Positions 35,505 to 44,945 of a stretch of 64,000 bases of DNA are shown piece after piece. The notes beneath the pieces are model-generated. The model was not told where the DNA came from. It did no database searches and was given only the letters and a program-made list of their open reading frames with translations. The stretch is from Chthonomonadales bacterium. Its GTDB lineage: Bacteria; Armatimonadota; Chthonomonadetes; Chthonomonadales; CAJBBX01. Position 1 is the first letter of the stretch. The number at the start of each line of letters is the position of its first letter. The stretch is taken from contig DAIDHP010000011.1 in the NCBI GenBank assembly GCA_027459625.1, positions 27,929 through 91,928 on the forward strand, written 5' to 3'. A program made the position numbers and the translations under genes.

Positions 35505-36482
35505 ATGTCGGTTATGAGATACGCTGAAGCGTTGCGTCTCGCCATGACGGAGGAGATGGAGCGCGATGATAGGGTTTTCATATGCGGGGAGGAAGTGGGG
35601 CAATACCAGGGAACCTTCCGGGTGACCGAAGGACTTTTGGAGCGTTTTGGAGCGCGAAGGGTTGTTGACACCCCTATAAGCGAAACAGGCATATCCGGAC
35701 TTGCCACAGGCTCCGCGATGGCGGGACTTCGCCCCATTGCGGAGTTCATGACGTGGTCATTCGCCTTGGAGGCGATGGATGTACTGGTGAATCACGCCGC
35801 AAAGATTACCTATATGAGCGGCGGAAGGGTGAAGTGTCCGGCGGTATTTCGCGGGCCTGCGGGAACGGGAAATCAGCTATCAGCGCAGCATTCCCAGAGT
35901 CTCGAAGCATGGTACGCGCACATCCCAGGTTTCAAAATCGCCATGCCTGCGACTCCGGAGGATGCCAAAGGACTCCTTAAAACCGCCGTTCGAGATGATG
36001 GACCGGTGATCTTCATGGAACACGCAGGACTCTACGCTCAACGGGGCGAAGTGCCGGAGGATCCTGAATTCACCGTCCCATTTGGGCTAGCGGCCGTTCG
36101 ACGTACGGGAAGCGATGTGACGGTCATCTCCTATTCGCACATGGTCGGTTCATGCCTAAAGGCGGCGGAAGTCCTTGAAAAAGAGGGGGTCTCGTGCGAA
36201 GTGATTGATTTAAGGACGATTGTTCCATTGGACACCGAAGCGATCACCGCATCCATCCGCCACACCCATCGCGCAGTGGTGGCGCAGGAGGAATGGAAGA
36301 GCGTAAGCATTGTCTCCGAGCTTGCCTCTTTAATATACGAACTTTGCTTTGATGATCTGGACGCCCCCGTGGAGAGAGTGGGCGGTCCGATGACGCCGAT
36401 GCCGTACGCCAAGAACTTGGAACGAGCCGCCATTCCGAACGAGAAAAATGTCATCGAGGCGATCAGAAAAGTTTTAGCGTAG
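35505..36482 (+). CDS. pdhB: Pyruvate dehydrogenase E1 component, beta subunit
   Basis: The 325-residue protein is the transketolase-like beta subunit. Motifs are RVFICGEEVGQYQGTFRVTEG, DTPISETGISGLATGSAMAG, RGPAGTGNQLSAQHSQS and DGPVIFMEH, as in PdhB. The E2-contacting C-terminal part contains RVGGPMTPMPYAKNLERAAIP. GGAG lies 6 nt before the ATG at 35505; another ATG lies 3 nt upstream. The 225-nt gap to pdhA is unusually wide because of the repeat element, so pdhB may have additional transcription signals. The reaction is 2-oxo-acid decarboxylation and acetyl transfer to E2 lipoyl groups. Confidence 0.92.
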   Translation: MSVMRYAEALRLAMTEEMERDDRVFICGEEVGQYQGTFRVTEGLLERFGARRVVDTPISETGISGLATGSAMAGLRPIAEFMTWSFALEAMDVLVNHAAKITYMSGGRVKCPAVFRGPAGTGNQLSAQHSQSLEAWYAHIPGFKIAMPATPEDAKGLLKTAVRDDGPVIFMEHAGLYAQRGEVPEDPEFTVPFGLAAVRRTGSDVTVISYSHMVGSCLKAAEVLEKEGVSCEVIDLRTIVPLDTEAITASIRHTHRAVVAQEEWKSVSIVSELASLIYELCFDDLDAPVERVGGPMTPMPYAKNLERAAIPNEKNVIEAIRKVLA

Positions 36483-36512
36483 GATAATTCAACTAACGAG
36501 CGAGGAAATGTG

Positions 36513-37802
36513 ATGGCGGAAGTTCATATGCCGAAAATGGGCGACGGGATGGAGGAAGGAAAAATCCTGCGCTGGCTGAAGAAAGAAGGCGACTTGGTGG
36601 CGTTGGAAGAGCCGATTGCGGAGATCGAAACCGACAAAGCCAGCGTGGAAATTCCGGCGGAGGATGCGGGAGTTCTCAGCCGCATCATTGTCAAGGAGGG
36701 GGAAACCGTGCCTGTGGGAGAGTTAATCGCTTTAATCGGCGATACGAAGGTTTCCGCGTCCGTCACATCAAATCCACCGAATATGAACTCTGAGTTGGTA
36801 ATGGATCGTACGGCTACCGGAGAAGCGGGCACCGCTCCGGAAAATGCGGAGGCGGAAGCCCCCGGCGGACCGTTTTCCCTTGAAATCCCTTCAGAGGGTG
36901 ACCATGAACGCATAAAAAGCTCGCCGCTCGCCAGAAAAATGGCGGAAACCCTTGGGATCAATCTCGCAATGGTGACGGGAACTGGACCCAATGGGCGGAT
37001 ACTGGAGAGAGACATCAACGCATTCACAAGCAGAACCACGACTTCGCAGCGATCCAAGCAGGTGGCGTCGCCGACCGCGTCACCCATACGTCCAACGTTG
37101 CCCATGCCTGAAGCTACTGGCGTGGACATGGATATCAGCAAAATGCGCAAGGCGATCGCAAGAAGAACCGTCGCGAGCAAGCAGCATGTTCCTCATTTCT
37201 ACCTCACCATGCCCGTCATCATGGATTCAGCCGTGGCTTTGCTGCATGAATTAGACACACTGTCGCCCTCCACGAAAATCACCATCAACGATCTGATTAT
37301 TAAAGCGGTGGCGGTAACACTCGAAAAGATGCCGGATGTAAACGTATCCTACACTCCGGATGATAAAATCAGGCATTACGATAAAATTAACATCGGAATC
37401 GCGGTGGGCAGTGAAGAAGGTCTGACGATCCCTGTCATTCAGGATTGTGGATCGAAGAATCTCCGACAGATATCCAAGGAGGCGAAGGATCTCATTTCCA
37501 AAGCGCGAACAGGCGGGCTTTCCCTGCAGGAGATGAGCGGAGGCACTTTCAGCATCTCCAACCTAGGAATGTACGGAATAGAGGAGTTCGCCGCCATCAT
37601 CAATCCGCCAGAATCCGCAATTCTGGCGGTTGGGGCTGTTATACCTGAAGTGACTGTGGATGAAGCAGGGGCGTTCCTGGTTCGAAAGATGATGAGAGTG
37701 ACACTTTCCTGCGATCACAGGGCCGTGGACGGATTGCTAGGGGCTCAGTTCCTTCACGCACTAAGAGAGGCACTGGAAAAACCTTACAATCTACTCACCT
37801 AA
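36513..37802 (+). CDS. pdhC: Dihydrolipoyl acetyltransferase (E2) of pyruvate dehydrogenase
   Basis: The 429-residue protein has one lipoyl domain (IETDKASVEIPA, lysine near residue 42), an Ala/Pro/Glu-rich linker, a peripheral subunit-binding domain at about 135-170 (SSPLARKMAETLGINLAMVTGTGPNGRI), and a catalytic domain with the active-site motif DHRAVDGLLGAQFLH near the C-terminus. The start is ATG 36513 with GAGGAAA upstream; the preceding codon GTG could also serve. It is the third gene of the pdh operon. The E3 gene is not next to it but at 52805. Confidence 0.94.
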   Translation: MAEVHMPKMGDGMEEGKILRWLKKEGDLVALEEPIAEIETDKASVEIPAEDAGVLSRIIVKEGETVPVGELIALIGDTKVSASVTSNPPNMNSELVMDRTATGEAGTAPENAEAEAPGGPFSLEIPSEGDHERIKSSPLARKMAETLGINLAMVTGTGPNGRILERDINAFTSRTTTSQRSKQVASPTASPIRPTLPMPEATGVDMDISKMRKAIARRTVASKQHVPHFYLTMPVIMDSAVALLHELDTLSPSTKITINDLIIKAVAVTLEKMPDVNVSYTPDDKIRHYDKINIGIAVGSEEGLTIPVIQDCGSKNLRQISKEAKDLISKARTGGLSLQEMSGGTFSISNLGMYGIEEFAAIINPPESAILAVGAVIPEVTVDEAGAFLVRKMMRVTLSCDHRAVDGLLGAQFLHALREALEKPYNLLT

Positions 37803-37868
37803 ATCAGTTCCAATGCAGATATATTGGGGGTTCCGGTCTTCAATCGCGTAGGAGACGATAGTTCGGGT

Positions 37869-39110
37869 TTACGATTGGGCGCCGCATGAGCTATCCATTG
37901 GGACACGGTTCAACACGAGTCTCATAGTCAGCAACAATCCGCCCGCTCCGCAAATAAGCGCTGCGGTAAACACAGGACCGTAAGAAAACTCCTGCAACAA
38001 CAGCCCCCCGAAAGGCCCCCAAAGCGCCGACGGCATTTGAAAAAGAGAGGAAACCGCCAAAGTGAAGGGACGATCATGCTCCCCCGCCGCGCATAGAACG
38101 GCGTTCGTGGTAGTCATCCAGCATCCATCCTGCACCGCTCCCACCAAGTAGAACACTCCGGGGATCATCCATACCCCTAAGCGCCAGGATAGAAGCGCGA
38201 ACAGCGGAGCGCAAAATATCGCGCCGGCAACCCATCTCAACCCCACATGGGCGCCGTATCTATCCGAAAGCCATCCCCATAGCGGGCCGGTGGATAGTCT
38301 GCCTATATTCTGCACGAAGAGATAGATTCCCACCATGCCGAGCGAGATATGGAATCGCTCTCTCGCAAAAAGGATATAGAACGGAAGCGCCATCCCAGCC
38401 CCGTCCATTAGCAGTTTCGCCCCGATGATTCTTCCAATGGACGGATGGTCCCGAAGAAGCGGAAATACGCGGCGGAGGTAATCCTTTGAAGAGGGCTTCA
38501 GTTCACCGGCATTAATCACCCCCTCCGGTTCGCGTATCATGGAGAGCATCACCTGGGCGATACCCGCAGCGACGCACCATACGGCCGCAAGCAAAGCGAA
38601 ATTATATGGGAAAACTAAAAAACGTCTGGAGAGTATCGCGGCGGTGGCGATTCCAGCCCCCATCGCCGCCATCCCTCCGAATGTTTGCATGACGCCGAAA
38701 AATCGTCCGCGAATTCTTTCATGGATCGCTTTCCCAAGGATATCCATCCAGGATATCGCGCTTGCTCCATCAAATAGCCAAAACACGCCCAATGAGGAAA
38801 CACAAACAAGCGCTACTGAGAATGGATGAGTTCCTCCCCAAAGAAGCAACGAAATCGGAATGGCAAGCAAAGCCGTTCTTGAAATCCCGCACATGGTGAG
38901 CATCACCCATTTATGCCTGATCCTGCCGTGCATGAGACGGGCGGCGAACAGAGCGGGAAATGCATAACCCATTACGGAAAGAAAGCGTGTGAAGCCGATA
39001 AGGAAATCGGAAGCCCCAAGTCGATGCAAGAGGACGGGAAGAACCGTGTTGAAGTCGAAAAAAGCCATGCCACCCAAGAATATGATGGCTTCCAACTCTA
39101 GAAATGTCAC
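37869..39110 (-). CDS. Major facilitator superfamily transporter
   Basis: The protein has about 413 residues with twelve predicted membrane helices. Typical phrases are RFLSVMGYAFPALFAARLMHGR (loop 2-3 region), ERIRGRFFGVMQTFGGMAAMGAG and GPLWGWLSDRYGAHVGLRWVAG, the last being the second MFS motif A copy. The frame is open further upstream to 39158, but that extension crosses the terminator hairpin at 39126-39150, so I prefer a GTG at 39110; the start is uncertain. The substrate is unknown. The gene converges with the pdh operon. Confidence 0.78.
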   Translation of the reverse strand: MTFLELEAIIFLGGMAFFDFNTVLPVLLHRLGASDFLIGFTRFLSVMGYAFPALFAARLMHGRIRHKWVMLTMCGISRTALLAIPISLLLWGGTHPFSVALVCVSSLGVFWLFDGASAISWMDILGKAIHERIRGRFFGVMQTFGGMAAMGAGIATAAILSRRFLVFPYNFALLAAVWCVAAGIAQVMLSMIREPEGVINAGELKPSSKDYLRRVFPLLRDHPSIGRIIGAKLLMDGAGMALPFYILFARERFHISLGMVGIYLFVQNIGRLSTGPLWGWLSDRYGAHVGLRWVAGAIFCAPLFALLSWRLGVWMIPGVFYLVGAVQDGCWMTTTNAVLCAAGEHDRPFTLAVSSLFQMPSALWGPFGGLLLQEFSYGPVFTAALICGAGGLLLTMRLVLNRVPMDSSCGAQS

Positions 39111-39118
39111 ATTCCAGT

Positions 39119-39150
39119 GCAAATTGAGGGCGGCATATCTCGCCGCCCTC
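39119..39150 (-). terminator. Terminator after the secreted protein gene at 39188
   Basis: GAGGGCGGC pairs perfectly with GCCGCCCTC across a 7-nt loop. On the minus strand it is followed by AATTTG, a short T-run. It falls between the stop of the 39188 gene and the MFS gene. Confidence 0.65.
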
Positions 39151-39187
39151 ACCCGCACCTCATCATCAATTACGTTATTTTTTGGTT

Positions 39188-39868
39188 CTATTGAGCTGGC
39201 TCCTGAGAAGGTGTTGATGGGGCGGTCTGCACTCCGGCGGATGAATCCGATCTGGCTTTCACCATCTCCTTCAACAATGGAACAATGCGCGGGTACTCCA
39301 CGAATGTTCCAAGGACATAGTAGTTAAAATATTGGTCGCTCGTTGTGTCCGGAGCAAACTTGGTGAGTTGTTTGACCACCTTCACCGCAGTACTTACCTG
39401 TTCCTGAGTGAATATCTGTTTCATGCCATCAATTATGGCTAGGAGAGTCCTGTTATCCTCATTTTTACGCTGCTTTATGAAATTGGTCTGAAGCTCTTTC
39501 ACCTGGTCGTCAAAATCCGCCGGAATATTCCCGCCCTTGAGCAATTTCGCCTTGACATCCTTGATCTGCTGCGCAATCGCATCGATGGGAGGAACCGCTT
39601 CCTGAGCCAACCGCATGTTGTATGCATCCTCCGACTTCGAGATCAACGCGATCATCTTATTAAGTTGATCGGATGTTAGGTCCAGAGGGTTTAGAACTCG
39701 GAGTTTGTCGATATCGCTTATATCGTTAAAAAGTGCAACAACCTTCTGGGGCACTGGCCCTGCGTTATTCTCATTATTTCGTTGGGATGGCTGGCTTTGC
39801 TGAGCGTTGACTTTTATCGTAAACAGGATCAATGGCAAAAGAATTAACGCAATTCGTATGGTTTTCAT
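39188..39868 (-). CDS. Secreted protein of unknown function
   Basis: The 226-residue protein has a signal peptide (MKTIRIALILLPLILFTIKVNA) followed by a Gln/Asn-rich linker and a helical, charged body with many Lys/Gln/Asp (AYNMRLAQEAVPPIDAIAQQ, VDDQVKELQ-type helices). The tail is Pro/Ser/Thr-rich. ATG 39868 has GGGAGAG 6 nt upstream, which fits better than the longer upstream frame. I do not recognise a family. It resembles Spy/CpxP-like or LTXXQ-type periplasmic helical proteins in general character, but the LTxxQ motif itself is not clear (LTSDQLNKMIAL is close). Confidence 0.65.
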   Translation of the reverse strand: MKTIRIALILLPLILFTIKVNAQQSQPSQRNNENNAGPVPQKVVALFNDISDIDKLRVLNPLDLTSDQLNKMIALISKSEDAYNMRLAQEAVPPIDAIAQQIKDVKAKLLKGGNIPADFDDQVKELQTNFIKQRKNEDNRTLLAIIDGMKQIFTQEQVSTAVKVVKQLTKFAPDTTSDQYFNYYVLGTFVEYPRIVPLLKEMVKARSDSSAGVQTAPSTPSQEPAQ

Positions 39869-40065
39869 TTTTTCTCTCCCAAATAGATGGATCTTCACCG
39901 GATATTGCAAACGGAAATTATCTTGCATGCAAGGATAGGCGCTTACCTGCAATCCTTGAGGTTCACGTTGAAGACACCCACCATGCCTGAGGTGCATCGC
40001 ACTTCATTAAAATAATAATACATCATAGGAACGAATAGAGCAAGAGAAATTAGCAGTCGTTAAAC

Positions 40066-41925
40066 TCATTCACGGTCGCCGCGAAAGTTTCCGACCGATT
40101 GATCGGTAAGCTGCTTTGAATCATCCAGAAGATAATTCAATCTTCTGATGGTCACAAAAGTGTAACCTTTCTCCTTAAGAGCGTGTATGATATCCGGCAG
40201 AGCGTCCACCGTGGTTTGGAGACCATTGTGCAACAATAGGATTGTGCCCGGGACAACACGGGGAACCACCCATTTAGCCAAATCGGTCGCGGTCGTTCTC
40301 TCCATGTCCCATCCATCCACAGTCCACATGCAGGGAGTTAACCCCCAGTCCGTGGCGATCCTTCGCACATTGGAGTCGATATCGCCCCCCGGTGGTCGAA
40401 AATAGCGTATATTTTCACCTGTCGTCAGTTTCACCGCCGCGACCGTCTCCATAAGCTCTCTTTCCACTTGGATGTCGGGTAGTTTGGTGAGATTGGGGTG
40501 GGTGTATGTGTGGCACTCGATCTCCATCCCGGCCTTGCGAATTTCGTCCGTGAGCTTTGGATAAGCCATGACATGCCTTCCGATAACGAAAAAGGTACCC
40601 GGAACTCGCTCCTGTTCGAGGATTGCTAGTAACTGCTCCGTGATTCCCGGCTTCGGGCCGTCATCGAATGTTAATGCGACGGTTTTTTGCCCCTTTTCGC
40701 CCCTCCAGAAAGAATCCTCCGCGTCATGCTTGATCAGAATCAGATAGAGGGAGCGCAAGCCCTGATAGTCCGGCGAAATGCTCGCCGCCACATCCAGATA
40801 CTTTCGCTCCGAATCCATATCGGAGTTCACTTTGGCGCAGATCCCTGCGCTATAGGCAAGTGTAAACCGGTCCGGTTGCATTTCCAATAGTTTCCACATT
40901 CCCGCATTGATGGCGCTTAGCCTCTCCGAGGGGCTTAACGCGGGAGCCACGGGATGGGAACTGTTCCGAGTGGAGATGGTTTTAGTTGCATGGGATATGA
41001 CATTCCCCTCGTTGTCGAAAATGGTGATGTCCAATTGATGGGTTCCATTCGAGGCTTTTGCGGTATCCCAGTGGAAAGTATACGGCGGACTATTCGTTAG
41101 GTATTTCACCGATCCATCCACTCTGAAGACCACGTACCCTGTATCGGAATCGGTGTAATCCGGCGAAACGGTGACAACCCCGGACACAACCTGACTACGG
41201 GGTTGTATAATGGACGGAGGCGGAAGCGTAGGAAGATGCGGTCCCGAACTAAGGAGAACCGGAGTTTTTCTATCGAAAGTCATGAACACCCCAACCGTCT
41301 CAAACAGCGGGTTCCCCGGAAGGTTGTCGAACGCCTCGTTCAAATCCGAAAACGCCGAATTGTAATCGCCGGAGTTGTATTCAAGCATTCCATTGACATA
41401 ATGCGTGGAGGCGCGATAGGTGTCCGGCAAAGGCGGTAACAATTCCCGAGTATCGCCCTCGACCCATTTCAGATATCCCAAGGATAACAGACAAGCGGCG
41501 CTGTCACCGTCGTGTTGAGCTTTGGAGAGCCATCGCCTGGCGGCTTGCGGGTGAGAGTTCGCAATAGCCACTATCCCCAAGCCGTATTCCGCCAGTCCAT
41601 CCCTCGGGTTAAATTTTAGGGAGGCGTTCCATTCGGCGGAGGCGTTGATAAGATCACCCTCGATGATATAACTGGCTCCCAACAGGTCGTGCAACAGGCT
41701 GTTTTGCGGAGCGTTGTTTAACGCTTGGTAAAGAATTTGCCTGGCGTGTAGGATATCCCCCGTTTCCAGGAGCGGTAACGCTTTCTCCGCAACCTCAAGT
41801 ACGGATTCGGATGCGACGGAAGGTGCGCTTGCGCGTGAGGTAACGGGATATGCAAGAAGAAACAGAGCGATCGGAACAATAAAAGAGATAAAATTTGCTT
41901 TGTAACGCTGTTTGGATTTGTGCAT
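40066..41925 (-). CDS. TPR, Ig-like and NodB polysaccharide deacetylase
   Basis: The 619-residue exported protein starts with a hydrophobic signal region (FISFIVPIALFLLAYPVTSRA), followed by TPR-like repeats to about residue 210, an Ig-like domain (VVFRVDGSVKYLTNSPPYTFHW), and a C-terminal NodB domain. NodB motifs are complete: TFDDGP near 417, HTYTHP near 470, RPPGG near 508, W-x-x-D-x-W-D and LLLHNG. These give a metal-dependent polysaccharide or peptidoglycan deacetylase acting in the envelope. The start is the ATG at 41925; a -10 box TATTGT lies 7 nt upstream, so the mRNA may be leaderless. Upstream on the same strand is an MFS gene. Confidence 0.88.
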   Translation of the reverse strand: MHKSKQRYKANFISFIVPIALFLLAYPVTSRASAPSVASESVLEVAEKALPLLETGDILHARQILYQALNNAPQNSLLHDLLGASYIIEGDLINASAEWNASLKFNPRDGLAEYGLGIVAIANSHPQAARRWLSKAQHDGDSAACLLSLGYLKWVEGDTRELLPPLPDTYRASTHYVNGMLEYNSGDYNSAFSDLNEAFDNLPGNPLFETVGVFMTFDRKTPVLLSSGPHLPTLPPPSIIQPRSQVVSGVVTVSPDYTDSDTGYVVFRVDGSVKYLTNSPPYTFHWDTAKASNGTHQLDITIFDNEGNVISHATKTISTRNSSHPVAPALSPSERLSAINAGMWKLLEMQPDRFTLAYSAGICAKVNSDMDSERKYLDVAASISPDYQGLRSLYLILIKHDAEDSFWRGEKGQKTVALTFDDGPKPGITEQLLAILEQERVPGTFFVIGRHVMAYPKLTDEIRKAGMEIECHTYTHPNLTKLPDIQVERELMETVAAVKLTTGENIRYFRPPGGDIDSNVRRIATDWGLTPCMWTVDGWDMERTTATDLAKWVVPRVVPGTILLLHNGLQTTVDALPDIIHALKEKGYTFVTIRRLNYLLDDSKQLTDQSVGNFRGDRE

Positions 41926-41932
41926 GTTATCT

Positions 41933-41938
41933 ACAATA
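41933..41938 (-). promoter_or_regulatory. -10-like box for the NodB-domain gene
   Basis: TATTGT on the minus strand, 7 nt before the ATG at 41925. It fits the same leaderless pattern as mutS2 and the activase, but the box is weaker. Confidence 0.4.
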
Positions 41939-41999
41939 CATAACTTGGCGGACGCGATGTTCCAAGGTATGGCTTTATGAATACGAAACCGCATGGAGG

Positions 42000-43262
42000 T
42001 TATTCTCCCTCCAAAACGGGTTTTGAGAGAGATATTTTACGCGCTTCTTCATCTCTGAATAGGATCGGGAACAAAATGGCGCACAAGAGAAGCATGCAAG
42101 CTGGAATGACAAACACCGCTCTCCAATCCGTGATGGCGGGAGAACCTGGATAAGCAACCGTGAACATGTCCCTGAAGATACCCGCAATGAAACTGCCGAT
42201 ATATCTCCCCAATCCGAACACTGCCAGCGATGCGAGGCTCTGAGCCGATGCGCGAATGGAATCGGGGGCGACTTCGTTAACATACATTACGGACAGAATA
42301 ATATAGAAGGAGATGCAGATGCCGTGCAATAACAGCGCGAACATGGCGAATGTCTTTATCGGAAATAGTGCGAGCAAAAAGAAACGCAAGCTCCATGTCC
42401 CCATCCCAAGAGTGATTCCCCTGCGAAAGCCAATCTTAGGAAGCAGCCACGGAAGAATCACCATGATAACCACTTCGGAAACCTGAGACAAGCTCATAAA
42501 GAACGGAAGAATGCTGACGGAAAGCCCAATGCCATGCTGGCTGACTGGAGTGGACAAATAAGCGCTGCCAAATATATAGTAGAAATCAAACTGCGTGGCG
42601 CCGATAAATGTCATCAGCATGAAGATGAGGAAATTTCGATCCTTGAAAAGCTGCAGCGCATCAAGGAACGCCAACGGATTGGCGCTATCGGCCTTGGGCG
42701 GGGTGGGAGGAAGAAAGAAGGAGTAAGCTCCCATTACGACTGCAAGGATGGAGGCGACGAAAAAAAGGTCGCCATGGTGCATCCCACCGCCCAATATCCT
42801 CCACATTCCTAACAGACACGCACCCCCCATCCATCCAATCGTGCCTCCCACGCGGATATGGCTGAAGATGCGAGCATTGGAAGCAAGATGATGGAATGCG
42901 ATCGCATTGGTGAGCGCGACGGTGGGGGCAAAAAACAGGGCGAATACGAACATAAAGACAGCCATGGGCATGAAATTCCACTGGCTTCCTATAAAATAAA
43001 GCAGAATCGCCCCGGTCAGATGGAGGATTCCAAGCAGCTTTTCCGCATGTATCCAGCGATCGGCGATATGTCCGACGAAAAACGGGGAGAGGATCATCGC
43101 CAGCGGCATTAGGCTAAACATCGCCCCCATGGTTTTACCGGTAAATCCATGGGCGACGCCAAGGGAGGTGTAATACTGCCCCGCCACAGCCGACCACGCC
43201 CCCCAAATGCTATATTCCAGCGCCATCATGACGGTAAGTTTCAGGCGCAAATTTAAATTCAT
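42000..43262 (-). CDS. MFS transporter, nucleoside:H+ symporter-like
   Basis: The 420-residue membrane protein has about twelve helices and resembles NupG/XapB: MALEYSIWGAWSAVAGQYY in the first helix, PFFVGHIADRWIHAEK after helix 2, and VMYVNEVAPDSIRASAQSL in the second half. The ATG at 43262 has AGGGA 7 nt upstream; an upstream in-frame start at 43316 is very close to the -10 box at 43319-43324 and less likely. It probably imports nucleosides or a related solute; this is inference from family resemblance. The gene is followed closely by the NodB gene on the same strand. Confidence 0.8.
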   Translation of the reverse strand: MNLNLRLKLTVMMALEYSIWGAWSAVAGQYYTSLGVAHGFTGKTMGAMFSLMPLAMILSPFFVGHIADRWIHAEKLLGILHLTGAILLYFIGSQWNFMPMAVFMFVFALFFAPTVALTNAIAFHHLASNARIFSHIRVGGTIGWMGGACLLGMWRILGGGMHHGDLFFVASILAVVMGAYSFFLPPTPPKADSANPLAFLDALQLFKDRNFLIFMLMTFIGATQFDFYYIFGSAYLSTPVSQHGIGLSVSILPFFMSLSQVSEVVIMVILPWLLPKIGFRRGITLGMGTWSLRFFLLALFPIKTFAMFALLLHGICISFYIILSVMYVNEVAPDSIRASAQSLASLAVFGLGRYIGSFIAGIFRDMFTVAYPGSPAITDWRAVFVIPACMLLLCAILFPILFRDEEARKISLSKPVLEGE

Positions 43263-43318
43263 CGATGATTCCCTAAACGCCGATGCAATCTCTTCGGAGA
43301 TTTCCATCCCATACATTC

Positions 43319-43324
43319 ATTATA
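43319..43324 (-). promoter_or_regulatory. -10 box of the MFS gene
   Basis: A perfect TATAAT on the minus strand; predicted transcription start near 43312, leaving a 50-nt leader with an SD. Confidence 0.5.
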
Positions 43325-43352
43325 GACTATTGAATGATAGGATTGGGAGACA

Positions 43353-43386
43353 AAAAAAATTCCCGTCTTCTTTGAGGGAAGACGGG
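43353..43386 (-). terminator. Strong minus-strand terminator with no visible gene
   Basis: CCCGTCTTCC pairs with GAAGACGGG around a short loop and is followed by AATTTTTTTT on the minus strand. No protein gene lies upstream on that strand between here and galT. Confidence 0.8.
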
Positions 43387-43425
43387 CGTCCATCTAATCT
43401 GATGGAATTCATTGAAAAGGAGGAC

Positions 43426-43476
43426 ATGCGCTACTTAATTTACGACACGGAAGCCGGTTTTGTTCCATATGTGTAA
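43426..43476 (+). CDS. Possible 16-codon ORF with strong ribosome site
   Basis: AAGGAGG lies only 2 nt before an ATG that opens a 16-codon frame (MRYLIYDTEAGFVPYV). The spacing is too short for an efficient start, so this may be a chance match. It could also be the end of a longer frame starting at 43402. Not confirmed. Confidence 0.2.
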   Translation: MRYLIYDTEAGFVPYV

Positions 43477-43738
43477 AAAAAGGATTTTATTTAAAAAACA
43501 TTTTTTGGGATATGTGTTTCAGTTTGAAATAATCCCCCGCCCGACAATTTCCACCCACCTTGCGTAAAAGACGAGGAAAAACTCGTATTTATAACAGATT
43601 CGCTTCGTTTAGTGGAATGCAGGAAAACATGGAAAAAACAAGTAATACATGCAGTATCGATATTGACGATTTTTTCCCCCTCCCTATAGTGACTATAGCC
43701 AGGAGTGGGGATGAGAGATATAAGGAAGGAGTTCATTC

Positions 43739-44806
43739 ATGCCGCAACTGAGAAAAGATCCGGTCACACGAGAGTGGGTGATTATCGCCACGGAGCGAAG
43801 CCGCAGACCAACGGATTTCAAATCGAGCGAAGATCTCACCGGCCGTCCGTCATACAAGCCGGAATGTCCTTTCTGTCCCGGAAACGAGGCCACAACTCCT
43901 CCCGAGGTGATGGCGTATCGTCCTGCATTCACACCCACGAACGGGACGGGATGGTGGGTGAGAGTGGTGCCGAACAAATTCCCCGCACTGGCGATAGAGG
44001 GCACCTTGGACCGTACGGGATACGGTCTGTATGACATGATGAACGGCATAGGCGCCCACGAGGTGATCATCGAATGCCCCGATCACGATAAATCCATCGC
44101 CACCGTGTCCGCGCAGCAGGCGCAGGAGGTGTTATGGGCTTACCGGGATCGTTGCCTGGATCTCATGCAGGACAAGCGTTTCAAGTACATCATGCTATTT
44201 CGTAATCACGGTAAGGTTGCGGGAGCCTCGCTGGAGCATCCGCATTCGCAGTTGATCGCTCTGCCCATGGTTCCGCAGGACGTCCTTCTTAAAATCGAGG
44301 GGGCGGCGCGTTATTACGATTACCATGAGCGATGCATCTACTGTGACATGGCGAAGCACGAGATGAACTACAAGGAGAGAGTGATCAGCGTGAACGAGGA
44401 CTTCATCGCGTTCACCCCGTTCGCTGCGAAATACCCCTTCGAAACATGGATTATGCCGCGCGAGCACTCTGCGTCGTTCATCTATGAGGAACGAAAAAGG
44501 ATGATCTCGTTCGCATCGATTCTGCAGGATTCCCTGAATCGCATCGGAGCGTGCCTGAATTACCCGCCCTACAACTACACCCTGCACACCGCCCCCATCA
44601 ATCAGGACAAGGAGAGGGATTTCCACTGGCATCTCTCGATCATGCCCAGATTGACGATCGCTGCAGGGTTCGAAATGGGGACGGGAATCTACATTAACGT
44701 CACCGCCCCGGAGGACGCCGCTAGGCATCTGCGAGAAGTCACGGCTCCTCAATCCGGCTCAAACGGGGTGCACCCCCCTTCGGAATTGGAATCACAAAAA
44801 GCTTGA
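43739..44806 (+). CDS. galT: Galactose-1-phosphate uridylyltransferase
   Basis: The 355-residue GalT of the Leloir pathway transfers UMP between UDP-glucose and galactose-1-phosphate. The N-terminal metal site is CPFCPGNEATTPPE near residue 40, the catalytic HPHSQ is in GASLEHPHSQLIALP, and a second CIYCDM site follows. AAGGAG stands 7 nt before the ATG. Downstream a strong hairpin closes the unit. The alternative is a general HIT-family nucleotidyltransferase (ADP-glucose type); the length and HPHSQ context favour GalT. Confidence 0.92.
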   Translation: MPQLRKDPVTREWVIIATERSRRPTDFKSSEDLTGRPSYKPECPFCPGNEATTPPEVMAYRPAFTPTNGTGWWVRVVPNKFPALAIEGTLDRTGYGLYDMMNGIGAHEVIIECPDHDKSIATVSAQQAQEVLWAYRDRCLDLMQDKRFKYIMLFRNHGKVAGASLEHPHSQLIALPMVPQDVLLKIEGAARYYDYHERCIYCDMAKHEMNYKERVISVNEDFIAFTPFAAKYPFETWIMPREHSASFIYEERKRMISFASILQDSLNRIGACLNYPPYNYTLHTAPINQDKERDFHWHLSIMPRLTIAAGFEMGTGIYINVTAPEDAARHLREVTAPQSGSNGVHPPSELESQKA

Positions 44807-44818
44807 GCTATGTTATTT

Positions 44819-44872
44819 CGGAACCCCTGAGCGACGCGTAAGCATCCTCACCCAGGGGTTCCGCGTTATTCT
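44819..44872 (+). terminator. Terminator of galT
   Basis: CGGAACCCCTG pairs perfectly over 11 bp with CAGGGGTTCCG, loop of 23 nt. The T-run after it is poor (CGTTATTCTT), so efficiency is uncertain. Confidence 0.7.
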
Positions 44873-44945
44873 TGATGAACCATCTTGCTTTTCGCTCTCT
44901 CCGTGGGCTATCCTTTAGCCATCCCATTTCAAGAGGTTCATTCAT

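Larger units (their letters stand above)
43263..43738. other. Divergent region between MFS gene and galT
   Basis: It contains a minus-strand -10 box (43319-43324), the hairpin at 43353-43386, a 16-codon ORF (43426-43476) and otherwise AT-rich sequence. I see no other gene. Confidence 0.5.

Noticed and set aside
43491..43736. 81-codon minus-strand frame upstream of galT
   Set aside because: No ribosome site, no motif, odd composition. It would explain the orphan terminator but cannot be supported from sequence.
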